Below, piece after piece: positions 1 to 7,634 of a DNA stretch of 15,180 bases; position 1 is the stretch's first letter, and every line of letters starts with the position of its first letter. The position numbers were made by a program, and so were the translations under genes. This stretch comes from Pseudomonadota bacterium (lineage in GTDB: Bacteria; Pseudomonadota; Gammaproteobacteria; Burkholderiales; Burkholderiaceae_E), in NCBI GenBank assembly GCA_023388075.1, contig JAEWGX010000133.1:1-15180 (forward strand). Direction: 5' to 3'. The notes below the pieces were generated by a model. It saw only the letters and a list, made by a program, of their open reading frames with translations. It made no database searches and was not told where the DNA came from.

Positions 1-1002
1 ATCAAGGTCCTCCAGGCCGTCGCCCGCCAGGAGGGCATGACCCTGAAGCTGGATCACTTCGATTTCGCCAGCTGCGACTACTACGCGAAGCACGGGAAGA
101 TGATGCCGGACGACTGGAAGTCGCGCATCGGGGACCATGACGCCATCCTGTACGGCGCCGTCGGTTGGCCGGCGACGGTGCCGGACCACATCTCGCTCTG
201 GGGCTCGCTGCTGCTCTTTCGCCGCGAATTCGACCAGTACATCAACCTGCGCCCTGTCCGGCTGATGCCCGGGGTGCCGTGTCCTTTGGCCAACCGACAG
301 CCCGGCGACATCGACTTCTACGTGGTGCGCGAGAACACCGAGGGCGAGTACTCCTCCCTTGGAGGCCGCATGTTCCCCGGCACCGAGCGCGAGGTGGTGA
401 TCCAGGAAAGCATCTTCACGCGGGTGGGCGTGGATCGTGTGCTGAAGTACGCCTTCGAGCTCGCGATGAGCCGCCCCAAGCGGCACCTGACCTCCGCGAC
501 CAAGTCGAACGGCATCTTCATCTCGATGCCGTACTGGGACGAGCGGGTCGCGGAAATGGCCAAGGCCTTTCCGGACGTGAAGCTGGACAAGTTCCACATC
601 GATATCCTGACCGCGCACTTCGTGCGCAATCCCCACTGGTTCGACGTCGTGGTGGCGAGCAACCTGTTCGGCGACATCCTCTCGGATCTCGGGCCGGCGT
701 GCACCGGCACCATCGGCATCGCCCCCTCGGCCAACATCAACCCGGAGCGCCGGTTCCCCTCGCTCTTCGAGCCGGTGCACGGCTCGGCGCCCGACATTGC
801 CGGCAAGGGCATCGCCAACCCGATCGGCCAGGTGTGGTGCGCGGCAATGATGCTGCAGCATCTGGGCCATCCCGACGCGCACGACCGGGTCCTGGCCGCG
901 ATCGAGCAGGTCACTGCCAACGGACCGCGCACGCCCGACATGGGCGGCTCGGCCGGTACCGCCGCCGTCGGGGACGCCATCGTTGCCGCGCTCGCGGCAT
1001 GA
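1..1002 (+). CDS. ttuC: Tartrate / D-malate dehydrogenase (decarboxylating), 5'-truncated by window edge
   Basis: NAD-dependent beta-hydroxyacid oxidative decarboxylase of the isocitrate/isopropylmalate dehydrogenase superfamily, TtuC/DmlA branch, which oxidises tartrate or D-malate in the cytoplasm. The frame is open from base 1; the first in-frame ATG (37) lies inside the conserved fold, so the true start is left of the window, with roughly 25-40 residues missing. Visible motifs are the substrate-loop region DFYVVRENTEGEYS, the active-site lysine region TSATKSNGI, the family signature VVASNLFGDILSDLGPA followed by GTIGIAPSANI, and the nucleotide-binding FEPVHGSAPDIAGKGIANP. The SANINPER segment is typical of the tartrate/D-malate branch rather than LeuB. 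A Bug binding protein begins 82 nt downstream on the same strand, which fits uptake and oxidation of a C4 hydroxy acid. The family is secure; the exact substrate (tartrate, D-malate or a relative) is not. Confidence 0.88.
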   Translation: MKVLQAVARQEGMTLKLDHFDFASCDYYAKHGKMMPDDWKSRIGDHDAILYGAVGWPATVPDHISLWGSLLLFRREFDQYINLRPVRLMPGVPCPLANRQPGDIDFYVVRENTEGEYSSLGGRMFPGTEREVVIQESIFTRVGVDRVLKYAFELAMSRPKRHLTSATKSNGIFISMPYWDERVAEMAKAFPDVKLDKFHIDILTAHFVRNPHWFDVVVASNLFGDILSDLGPACTGTIGIAPSANINPERRFPSLFEPVHGSAPDIAGKGIANPIGQVWCAAMMLQHLGHPDAHDRVLAAIEQVTANGPRTPDMGGSAGTAAVGDAIVAALAA

Positions 1003-1004
1003 TC

Positions 1005-1036
1005 GCCGGATCCGGATACCATCGCGGCCGGATCCG
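1005..1036. repeat. Two copies of the palindromic 10-mer GCCGGATCCG, 22 bp apart
   Basis: GCCGGATCCG occurs at 1005-1014 and again at 1027-1036. Its core CGGATCCG is self-complementary, so the two copies form both a direct and an inverted repeat. They can pair in RNA as an 8-bp stem with a 14-nt loop. The second copy is followed by AAAAATTTCC. The repeat lies between the dehydrogenase stop and the binding-protein start. It could be a processing or attenuation hairpin, or a double operator with copies about two helical turns apart. No function is shown. Confidence 0.4.
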
Positions 1037-1084
1037 AAAAATTTCCTCCTTTCGCTGTCATCAAAAGCAGGAGTCATTGAGAAG

Positions 1085-2062
1085 ATGAAGAAGCTGATCG
1101 TTACCCTTACCGCCGGGGCGGCGCTTGGGCTGGGGGCCTTGCCGGCCGCCGCGCAGGACTTTCCCACCCGCCCGGTGACCGTCGTCGTCCCGTTCGCGGC
1201 CGGTGGCCCGACCGACATCGTGGCGCGCTCGCTCGCCGCGGCGATGGAGAAGCCGCTCGGCGCGTCGGTCGTCGTGGAGAACAAGCCGGGTGCCGGCGGC
1301 ACGATCGGCGCGGCCGACGTCGCTCGCGCCCCGAACGACGGCTACCGGCTGCTGGTGCACCACATCGGCATGTCGACGCAGCCCACCCTCTACCGCAAGC
1401 TGCCCTACAGCTCGGTTGAAGACTTCCAGCCGATCGCGCTGATCAACGACGTGCCGATGACGATCGTGACCAAGGCGGATTTCCCCGCCAAGGACTTCAA
1501 GGAGCTGCTCGACTACGTCAAGAAGAACTCCGCCAAGATCACGCTGGCCAACGCCGGCATCGGTGCCGCCTCGCACCTGTGCGGGCTGATGTTCATGACC
1601 GCGATCGATCGCCAGCTCACGCCGGTTCCTTACAAGGGCACCGCGCCGGCCCTGACCGACCTCATGGGCGGGCAGGTGGACCTGATGTGCGACCAGACCA
1701 CCAACACGACCCAGCAGATCAAGTCTGGCAAGATCAAGGCGTATGCGGTGACGTCCGCCGAGCGCCTGCCCACCTTCCCGGACCTGCCGACCGCCAAGGA
1801 GTCGGGCCTGGCCGACCTGCAGATCGGCATCTGGCACGCGCTCTACGCTCCCAAGGGCACGCCCAAGCCGGTGGTCGACAAGCTCGTCGCCGCCGCGCAG
1901 CAGGCGCTGGCCGACCCGGGCCTCCAGAAGCGCTTCTCCGAGCTTGGCGCCGTGCTCTACTCGAAGGAGCAGCAGACCCCCGAGGCGGTCACCGAGAAGC
2001 TCAAGTCCGAGATCGCCCGCTGGGAGCCGGTGATCAAGAAGGCCGGCGTCTACGCCGACTGA
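1085..2062 (+). CDS. Bug-family (TTT/TctC) periplasmic solute-binding protein
   Basis: Periplasmic binding protein of the tripartite tricarboxylate transporter class, 325 residues, the usual length. The start at 1085 was chosen because it gives a Sec signal peptide (MKK, hydrophobic core residues 4-19, cleavage near AAA/Q at 23/24) and has AGGAG at 1069-1073. An upstream in-frame ATG at 983 would add a basic leader overlapping the dehydrogenase and is unlikely. Family hallmarks are FPTRPVTVVVPFAAGGPTD (26-44), VENKPGAGGTIGA (64-76), the ANAGIGAASH ligand loop (155-164) and YKGTAPALTDLMGGQVDL (183-200). Members bind carboxylates such as citrate, malate, glutarate or aromatic acids. No TctA or TctB membrane partner is in the window, so this is an orphan Bug protein, common in Burkholderiales. 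The preceding tartrate/D-malate dehydrogenase suggests a C4 hydroxydicarboxylate ligand, which is inference. Confidence 0.92.
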   Translation: MKKLIVTLTAGAALGLGALPAAAQDFPTRPVTVVVPFAAGGPTDIVARSLAAAMEKPLGASVVVENKPGAGGTIGAADVARAPNDGYRLLVHHIGMSTQPTLYRKLPYSSVEDFQPIALINDVPMTIVTKADFPAKDFKELLDYVKKNSAKITLANAGIGAASHLCGLMFMTAIDRQLTPVPYKGTAPALTDLMGGQVDLMCDQTTNTTQQIKSGKIKAYAVTSAERLPTFPDLPTAKESGLADLQIGIWHALYAPKGTPKPVVDKLVAAAQQALADPGLQKRFSELGAVLYSKEQQTPEAVTEKLKSEIARWEPVIKKAGVYAD

Positions 2063-2068
2063 ACCCGG

Positions 2069-2087
2069 GCGTCCCCGCTGGGGACGC
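2069..2087 (+). terminator. GC hairpin after the Bug gene, no U-tract
   Basis: Perfect 8-bp stem GCGTCCCC / GGGGACGC with a 3-nt loop, starting 7 nt after the stop of the binding-protein gene. No T-run follows, so it is more likely a 3'-end stabilising hairpin, or the first of a tandem pair with the stronger hairpin just downstream. Confidence 0.4.
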
Positions 2088-2095
2088 GCGACCCG

Positions 2096-2140
2096 GAAGC
2101 CATCGGGAGCCGTGCCGGCGCTCGGTGGCTTCTTTCATTT
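2096..2140 (+). terminator. Probable intrinsic terminator between the Bug gene and pyrC
   Basis: Arms GAAGCCA (2096-2102) and TGGCTTC (2126-2132) pair, and pairing continues inward through 2111/2117 with two G-T wobbles and one A-G mismatch, leaving a loop of about 5 nt. TTTCATTT follows the stem directly. This would end the dehydrogenase-binding protein transcript and separate it from pyrC. Confidence 0.6.
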
Positions 2141-2157
2141 CCGGCCAGGTGGCCGGA
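2140..2157. promoter_or_regulatory. Inverted repeat TCCGGCCA-GG-TGGCCGGA just upstream of pyrC
   Basis: An 18-bp element with perfect 8-bp arms around a GG centre, ending 15 nt before the pyrC ATG. Its right arm merges into GGACAGG, the only purine-rich stretch near the start that could serve as ribosome binding site. In enteric bacteria pyrC translation is controlled by a leader hairpin that hides the ribosome binding site when pyrimidines are plentiful. Whether this element does the same, or is an operator, is inference. Confidence 0.35.
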
Positions 2158-2172
2158 CAGGCAGCGAGCAGC

Positions 2173-3222
2173 ATGGACCGCATCACCATCACTCAACCGG
2201 ACGACTGGCACCTGCACCTGCGCGACGGCGAGGCGCTCGGCGCCGTGGTGGGCGCGAGCGCGCGGCAGTTCCGCCGTGCCATCGTGATGCCGAACCTGAA
2301 GCCACCGGTCACGACGGTGACGATGGCAAGGGCGTACCGGGAGCGCATCCTCGCGGCGCTGCCCCGCGACGAGGAGGGAGCGTCGTTCGAGCCGCTCATG
2401 ACGCTCTATCTCACCGAGAGCACGACGCCCGCGGCGGTGCGCGAAGCCGCCAGGAGCGGCATCGTCCATGGCATCAAGCTGTATCCGGCGGGTGCCACGA
2501 CCAACTCGGATGCGGGCGTACGCGACCTGGCGCGGGTGCAGTCCGTCCTCGAGGCGATGGAGGCCACCGGCCTGCCGCTTCTGGTCCACGGCGAGGTGAT
2601 GGATCCGGACATCGACGTGTTCGACCGGGAGGCCGTGTTCATCGATCGGGTGCTCGAGCCGCTGCGGCGGCGCATGCCGGGCCTGCGGGTGGTCCTCGAG
2701 CACCTCACCACGAGGCAGGCGGCGGAGTACGTGCGCGATGCCGATGCGGCGGACGGCACCCTGGCCGCCACCATCACGCCGCAGCACCTGCTCTACAACC
2801 GCAACGCGCTCTTCACCGGTGGCCTGCGTCCCCACTGGTACTGCCTGCCGGTTCTCAAGCGCGAGACACATCGCCAGGCGCTCGTGGCCGCGGCGACCAG
2901 CGGCAGTCCGCGTTTCTTTCTCGGTACCGACAGCGCCCCGCATGCCCGGGCGCTCAAGGAGCATGCCGCCGCCTGTGCCGGTTGCTACACCGCGCCGCAT
3001 GCCCTCGAGCTCTACGCGACCGCGTTCGAGGCCGCCGGCGCCCTGGACCGCATGGAGGGCTTCGCCAGCCGCCACGGCCCGGCGTTCTACCGCCTGCCCG
3101 TCAACAGCGGATCCGTCACGCTCGTGCGCGAATCCTGGACCGTGCCCGAGGCCCTGCCGTTCGGGGCAGCGGAGATCGTGCCGCTCGCCTCCGGGGAGAC
3201 GCTGGGGTGGCGGTTGAGTTGA
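2173..3222 (+). CDS. pyrC: Dihydroorotase, class II (PyrC)
   Basis: Zinc amidohydrolase that cyclises N-carbamoyl-L-aspartate to L-dihydroorotate, the third step of de novo pyrimidine synthesis, in the cytoplasm. It has 349 residues, against 348 in E. coli PyrC. The metal ligands are visible at the expected places: HLH (H13, H15) in DDWHLHLRDG, the carboxylated lysine K102 in GIKLYPAGATTNSDAG, H139 in HGE, H177 in EHLTT and D253 in GTDSAPH. The mobile substrate loop TT is at 109-110. The start at 2173 gives the canonical short N terminus; the frame is open far upstream but those codons overlap the Bug gene. The Shine-Dalgarno is weak (GGACAGG, about 11 nt away). It stands alone, with a terminator before it and a new leader after it. 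Confidence 0.96.
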   Translation: MDRITITQPDDWHLHLRDGEALGAVVGASARQFRRAIVMPNLKPPVTTVTMARAYRERILAALPRDEEGASFEPLMTLYLTESTTPAAVREAARSGIVHGIKLYPAGATTNSDAGVRDLARVQSVLEAMEATGLPLLVHGEVMDPDIDVFDREAVFIDRVLEPLRRRMPGLRVVLEHLTTRQAAEYVRDADAADGTLAATITPQHLLYNRNALFTGGLRPHWYCLPVLKRETHRQALVAAATSGSPRFFLGTDSAPHARALKEHAAACAGCYTAPHALELYATAFEAAGALDRMEGFASRHGPAFYRLPVNSGSVTLVRESWTVPEALPFGAAEIVPLASGETLGWRLS

Positions 3223-3260
3223 ACGCCGCGGCGGCGCCTAGGGTTTCCCCAGGGCGAACT

Positions 3261-3321
3261 CACCATGGTGTCGTCCCGGGATTCTGAATAAACTAACCGC
3301 CGCCCCCGTATGTGGGGCGGC
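3261..3321 (+). promoter_or_regulatory. Leader of the TRAP operon with three palindromes
   Basis: The 118-nt gap between pyrC and dctP contains CACCATGGTG (3261-3270, perfect palindrome), TCCCGGGA (3274-3281, perfect palindrome) and an 8-bp hairpin GCCGCCCC / GGGGCGGC (3299-3321) with a 7-nt loop. The only AT-rich block, CTGAATAAACTAA (3284-3296), includes a weak -10-like TAAACT at 3289-3294 without a convincing -35 box. I take the region as promoter and leader of the transporter operon. The palindromes may be regulator sites and the hairpin a 5' stabiliser or an end point for the pyrC transcript. dctP has a ribosome binding site (GGGGGAG, 3331-3337). Confidence 0.35.
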
Positions 3322-3340
3322 TCAGAAACCGGGGGAGACG

Positions 3341-4357
3341 ATGAAATCGAGGAAAGGATTCTGGCCACGGCGCAGCGCCGTGGCGCTCGCGCTGTCAGCC
3401 GCTGCCGTGCTCGCCAGCGGGCTCATGCCCGGCGTCATGGGCGAGGCGGTCGCGCAGACCAAGATCAAGTGGGCGCACGTCTACGAGGTGAGCGAGCCGT
3501 ACCACACGGAGTCGGTATGGGCGGCCGAGCAGATCAAGAAGCGCACCAACGGCAAGTTCGACATCCAGGTGTTCCCGGCCTCCTCCCTCGGCAAGGAGAC
3601 CGACATCAACCAGGGCCTGTCGCTCGGCACGGTCGACATGATCATCAGCGGCCCGTCGTTCGCCGCCCGGTCCTATCCGCGCATCGGCATCGCCTACTAC
3701 CCGTTCATCTTCCGTGACGGCGATCACCTGCTCGCCTTCTCCAAGAGCGACCTCTTCAAGGAGATGGCCGAGGAGTACCGCAAGAAGACCGGCATCGCGA
3801 TGATCGCCTACACCTACTACGGCGCGCGACACACCACCTCGAACCGGGCCTTCAAGGACTGCGCCGGGATGAAGGGGCTCAAGATCCGGGTGCCGGACGT
3901 CGCGGCGTACATGGCCACGCCCCGCGCCTGCGCCGCCAACCCCACGCCGATCGCCTTCGCGGAGGTCTACCTCGCCCTGCAGAACGGCACGGTGGAAGCG
4001 CAGGAGAATCCGCTGCCGACCATCGAGGCGAAGAAGTTCTACGAGGTGCAGAAGCACATCATGCTGACCGGGCACATCGTCGACGGCCTGGTGACCCAGG
4101 TCGCGCCGCACGTCTGGAACAAGCTTTCGGACGACGAGAAGAAGATCTTCACCGAGGTCGCCCTGGAAGCCGCGGCCCGCGCCTCCGCCAAGATCAAGCA
4201 GCGCGAGGGCGAGCTGGTGGACTTCTTCAAGAAGGAAGGCCTCGCCGTGCACGAGGTGGACCGCAAGGACTTCCAGCAGACCGTCCTGAAGAACGTGCCG
4301 CTCAAGTCCATGGGGTTCCAGCAGGCGGACTTCGACAAGATCCAGGCCATCAAATAG
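3341..4357 (+). CDS. dctP: TRAP transporter substrate-binding protein (DctP family)
   Basis: Periplasmic component of a TRAP carboxylate uptake system, 338 residues. A long Sec signal peptide (basic RKGFWPRR, hydrophobic 13-30, AVA at 36-38) precedes the mature start near Q39. Diagnostic segments are IKWAHVYEVSEPYHTE, the ligand-binding region GARHTTSN (161-168, R163), MKGLKIRVPD (177-186, with R183 the expected carboxylate-binding arginine), NPTPIAFAEVYLALQNGTVE (200-219) and QENPL followed by KFYEVQKHIMLTGHI. These resemble both SiaP (sialic acid) and general DctP proteins. The ligand is an organic acid that cannot be named from sequence alone. It is the first gene of the dctPQM operon, with 6 nt to dctQ. 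Confidence 0.93.
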   Translation: MKSRKGFWPRRSAVALALSAAAVLASGLMPGVMGEAVAQTKIKWAHVYEVSEPYHTESVWAAEQIKKRTNGKFDIQVFPASSLGKETDINQGLSLGTVDMIISGPSFAARSYPRIGIAYYPFIFRDGDHLLAFSKSDLFKEMAEEYRKKTGIAMIAYTYYGARHTTSNRAFKDCAGMKGLKIRVPDVAAYMATPRACAANPTPIAFAEVYLALQNGTVEAQENPLPTIEAKKFYEVQKHIMLTGHIVDGLVTQVAPHVWNKLSDDEKKIFTEVALEAAARASAKIKQREGELVDFFKKEGLAVHEVDRKDFQQTVLKNVPLKSMGFQQADFDKIQAIK

Positions 4358-4363
4358 CCCGGA

Positions 4364-4954
4364 ATGACGGAGGCGCGCGCGCAGCAGGCAACGGACGGAC
4401 CGGACCCGGAAGACGGCGGTCCGGTCCTTGACGCGGAGGGCCACTGGCACGCGCAGGACGCGGCGGTGGACCTGTCGGTCTACCGCTGGGAGGACTGGAT
4501 CACGCTGGCGATGTTCTGGCTGCTGGCGCTGGACGTCTTCTACCAGTTCTTCACCCGCTACGTGCTCGCGAACTCCGCCTCCTGGACGGAGGAGATCGCG
4601 CGCTATCTCCTGATCATCGTGACCTTCCTGGGCGCCTCGATGGCGGTCCGGCGCAACACCCACATCCAGGTGGAGTTCCTCTACCGCTACCTGCCGGCGC
4701 CCGTCGGCCGAATCCTGTCGACGCTGGTCGATCTCATGCGCATCGCGTTTCTCGCCTTCGCGAGCTGGCTCTCGATCGACCTGGTCCCGCGCATGCACAA
4801 CCTGCAGATGACGGTGATCGACTGGCCGATGAGCTACGTCTACGGCTTTGTCGCCGCCGGCTTCGTGCTCATGACCTTCCGCGCCATTCAGGTGGCGGTG
4901 CTGCACTGGCGCCGCGGCTGGAGCGTGCTGGAGCGCCCCGAGGAAGCGTACTAA
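4364..4954 (+). CDS. dctQ: TRAP transporter small permease (DctQ family)
   Basis: Small inner-membrane subunit that pairs with DctM and helps dock the loaded binding protein. It has 196 residues: a polar N-terminal tail of about 40 residues and then four hydrophobic helices (about 46-68, 79-96, 116-140 and 156-181), the DctQ topology. Typical motifs are FTRYVLANSASWTEEIARYL (63-82) and GASMAVRRNTHIQVEF (90-105). It begins 6 nt after the dctP stop and ends directly against the dctM start codon, so the three genes are one translational unit. The N-terminal tail is acidic and somewhat longer than usual; a later start near residue 37 is possible but I see no good internal start codon. Confidence 0.92.
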   Translation: MTEARAQQATDGPDPEDGGPVLDAEGHWHAQDAAVDLSVYRWEDWITLAMFWLLALDVFYQFFTRYVLANSASWTEEIARYLLIIVTFLGASMAVRRNTHIQVEFLYRYLPAPVGRILSTLVDLMRIAFLAFASWLSIDLVPRMHNLQMTVIDWPMSYVYGFVAAGFVLMTFRAIQVAVLHWRRGWSVLERPEEAY

Positions 4955-6364
4955 ATGAACGGATTGTTCTTCGGGTCTTTCCTGGCCGCGATGGCCACCG
5001 GGTTGCCGATCGCGATCGCGATGGCGCTCGGCTCGCTGCTCTACATCTGGATCGAGGGCTCGATCCCGCTGCTGTCGGTCGTGCACCGGATGGTGGGCGG
5101 CATCGACAGCTTTCCGCTGCTCGCGGTGCCGTTCTTCATCTATGCCGGCAACCTGATGAACTCGGCCGGCATTACGAACCGGATCTTCGGCTTCGCGCTC
5201 TCGCTGGTCGGCTGGCTCAAGGGCGGCCTCGGCCATGTGAACGTGGTCGGCTCGGTGGTGTTCGCCGGCATGTCCGGCACCGCGATCGCCGACGCCGGTG
5301 GCCTGGGGACCATCGAGATCAAGGCGATGAAGGACCACGGCTACAGCACCGAGTTCGCGGTGGGCATCACCGCGGCCTCTTCCACGCTCGGGCCGATCAT
5401 TCCGCCGTCGCTGCCGCTGGTGATCTACGGTGTGCAGGCCAACGTCTCGATCGGCCAACTCTTCGCCGGCGGCCTGCTGCCCGGCGTGATCATGGCCCTG
5501 GTCATGATGGCGATGGTTTCCTACTTCGCCCACGTTCGGAAGTACGGCCGCGATACCCCGTTTTCGTGGAACCGCATGGGCCGGGCCTTCGTCGAGCTGA
5601 TCGCGGTGGCGATCGCCGCCGTGGCACTCTACGTGCTGTGGGGCGATCCCGATCTCGGTGGCTTCATGAAGTTCGGCCTGCCGCTTGCCGTGGTGCTTGC
5701 GGTGGACCGGCTGCTGAAGTTCGAGGCGTTCATGGCGCTGATGACGCCGATCATCCTGATCGGCGGGATGGCGTCCGGCCTCTTCACGCCGACAGAAGCG
5801 GCGGTGGCGGCCGTCGCCTGGGCGCTCTTCCTCGGCTTCGTCTGGTACCGCACGCTCAACTGGCGCATGCTGGTCAAGATCTCGATGGAGACCATCGAGA
5901 CCACCGCCACGGTGCTCTTCATCGTCGCGGCGGCGTCGCTGTTCGGCTGGGTGCTCACCACCACCCAGATCACCGAGCAGGTCGCGGGTGCGGTGCTCAA
6001 CTTCACCACCAGCCCCTGGGTCTTCCTGCTGCTGGCCAACGTGTTCCTGCTGTTCGTCGGCTGCTTCATGGAGACGATCGCAGCCATCACCATCCTGGTG
6101 CCGGTCTTCATGCCGATCCTGGCACGGCTCGACATCGATCCGGTCCACTTCGGCCTGATCCTCACGCTCAACCTGATGATCGGCTTGCTCACGCCCCCGG
6201 TGGGGATGGTGCTCTACGTCCTGCAGAAGGTGGCGCGGATCTCCTTCGAGCGCACGGTGGCGGCGGTGCTGCCGTGGTTCATCCCGCTGATCGGGGTCCT
6301 GCTCCTGATCACCTACGTGCCGCAGACGGTGTTGTGGCTGCCGCAGTTGCTGTTCGCGAAGTAG
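4955..6364 (+). CDS. dctM: TRAP transporter large permease (DctM family), enlarged
   Basis: Large inner-membrane subunit carrying substrate and sodium or proton. Its ATG abuts the dctQ stop with no gap. Family motifs are GMSGTAIADAGGLGTIEI (105-122), SSTLGPIIPPSLPLVIYG (142-159), the second-half signature GGMASGLFTPTEAA (270-283) and LTPPVGMVLYV (412-422). At 469 residues it is longer than the usual 425-430. The excess lies between the first and second halves (about 213-255), where two extra hydrophobic segments, AFVELIAVAIAAVALYVLW and a helix around MKFGLPLAVVLAVDRLL, are inserted. The last 56 nt overlap the 3' end of a gene on the opposite strand. Confidence 0.93.
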   Translation: MNGLFFGSFLAAMATGLPIAIAMALGSLLYIWIEGSIPLLSVVHRMVGGIDSFPLLAVPFFIYAGNLMNSAGITNRIFGFALSLVGWLKGGLGHVNVVGSVVFAGMSGTAIADAGGLGTIEIKAMKDHGYSTEFAVGITAASSTLGPIIPPSLPLVIYGVQANVSIGQLFAGGLLPGVIMALVMMAMVSYFAHVRKYGRDTPFSWNRMGRAFVELIAVAIAAVALYVLWGDPDLGGFMKFGLPLAVVLAVDRLLKFEAFMALMTPIILIGGMASGLFTPTEAAVAAVAWALFLGFVWYRTLNWRMLVKISMETIETTATVLFIVAAASLFGWVLTTTQITEQVAGAVLNFTTSPWVFLLLANVFLLFVGCFMETIAAITILVPVFMPILARLDIDPVHFGLILTLNLMIGLLTPPVGMVLYVLQKVARISFERTVAAVLPWFIPLIGVLLLITYVPQTVLWLPQLLFAK

Positions 6365-7634
6365 GCCCGCTCCGATAGATCGCGCGGTTCGCCGGGAAGA
6401 CCACGTTCAGCATGAAGACGATGGCGCCGCCGAACTCGGTCATCTCGCCGCGCCGGCTGGTCTCGACCAGCAGCTCCACCACGAGCACCACCACGATGTA
6501 GGCGGCGACATGATGCAGCGCCGGCATCGGGATCGCCCATGAGTCGATCAGCGACCGGACCCGCGGGTTGCGCCGGTGCAGCGGCGTCATGACCAGGAGG
6601 TAGAAGAGCAGCGCCAAGGTGAGGCCGCGCCCGAACACCACCTTGTTCACCTTGTATACCTCGCCGCGGAACTCGAAGGTGAGGTTGTGCAGGTTCAGTT
6701 CCTCCTGCGCGTTTCGGGCCTTGAGCGCCGCCGGCGTCTCGATGTCGAAGACCCGTTGGCCCCAGGAAATCTCCTCGCCGGCCCCGAAGAGGGCGAGCAG
6801 CGCGACGAACGCAAGCACCGCCTTGCCGCGCCACGGGAAGAGGTGCCTGGCGACGACCAGGCGGTGCACGCTCACGCAGAAGGCGCCGAAGAGAACCAGC
6901 GAAGTGAACCACTCGATGAAATGGTCCTCCGCGCTGAAGTCCTCGATGTAGGCGGTCGGGTTGGCCCGCGAGAGCACTACCGCGAACGCAAGGAAGACGG
7001 CCACCAGGACCAGGCTCGCGATGGTGAAACGCCGCGGGAAAAGGCTGGCCCAGGGTGCCGCGGCGAACTCCCGACCCCGAAGCACGACGCAGACGATCGC
7101 GGCCACCACGAGCAGCGGGTCGAACAGGTAGTCCCAGAAGTTGTCCGATTCCAGCCAGCCGAAGGCGAACGCGATGAATGCCGATGCCAGGACCGCGGCG
7201 GACAGGTACCAGCCCGACAGCACCGCCCAGCAGAAGATCGAGAGCAGGAAAGCGCTGAGCACGGTCGGGTAGTAGCCGTGAGCGTACGGATCCGTGACAG
7301 TGAATCCGAGCGACATCGGATAGAAGACCGCCGCGACCACCAGGAGCGGCACCGCCATGAACACCAGCTCGCGGTCGAATCGGGCGAGCGAGGGTGGTCC
7401 CCAGGCGCGCAGGAACCAGTAGGCCATCATCGCCATGGATCCGATGCTGAGGTTCCCGATGGCGCCGCGGATGTAGAACGCGGCCGAGCGCTCGCCGAAC
7501 GGCACGAGCAGGGCGACCAGGACGAGCAGCGTCACGGCGATACGCCATCGGCGAGGCTTGCGGCGCAACGCCACGTCGAGCAGGGTGACCGGCAGCATGG
7601 CGGCTGCCGCCAGCGCGAGGACATCGGTCATCAT
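6309..7634 (-). CDS. Polytopic membrane protein with EEISWGQR and NLHNL motifs, uncharacterised
   Basis: Inner-membrane protein of 441 residues with about ten or more hydrophobic segments and no enzyme family I can name. The N-terminal half (1-190) holds YIRGAIGNLSIGS (54-66) and ESDNFWDYLFDPLLVV (162-177). The C-terminal half carries a signature I recognise from unassigned bacterial membrane proteins: acidic SAEDHFIEWF (234-243), GAGEEISWGQRVFDIETP (284-301) and NAQEELNLHNL (308-318). These charged and histidine residues sit next to predicted membrane helices and look like an active or binding site, which is inference. The start ATG at 7634 overlaps the stop of the sialidase-fold gene (ATGA), so translation is coupled; AAAGG lies 8 nt upstream. 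The Ala/Thr/Arg-rich C-terminal tail (about 424-441) is encoded opposite the end of dctM. Confidence 0.8.
   Translation of the reverse strand: MMTDVLALAAAAMLPVTLLDVALRRKPRRWRIAVTLLVLVALLVPFGERSAAFYIRGAIGNLSIGSMAMMAYWFLRAWGPPSLARFDRELVFMAVPLLVVAAVFYPMSLGFTVTDPYAHGYYPTVLSAFLLSIFCWAVLSGWYLSAAVLASAFIAFAFGWLESDNFWDYLFDPLLVVAAIVCVVLRGREFAAAPWASLFPRRFTIASLVLVAVFLAFAVVLSRANPTAYIEDFSAEDHFIEWFTSLVLFGAFCVSVHRLVVARHLFPWRGKAVLAFVALLALFGAGEEISWGQRVFDIETPAALKARNAQEELNLHNLTFEFRGEVYKVNKVVFGRGLTLALLFYLLVMTPLHRRNPRVRSLIDSWAIPMPALHHVAAYIVVVLVVELLVETSRRGEMTEFGGAIVFMLNVVFPANRAIYRSGPTSRTATAAATTPSAARR

Noticed and set aside
3395..6148. 917-codon open frame on the minus strand opposite the TRAP operon.
   Set aside because: It lies exactly antisense to three well-recognised genes. 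Its translation is a His/Asp/Arg/Glu-rich low-complexity string typical of the reverse of GC-rich codons, with no domain. I treat it as a shadow.
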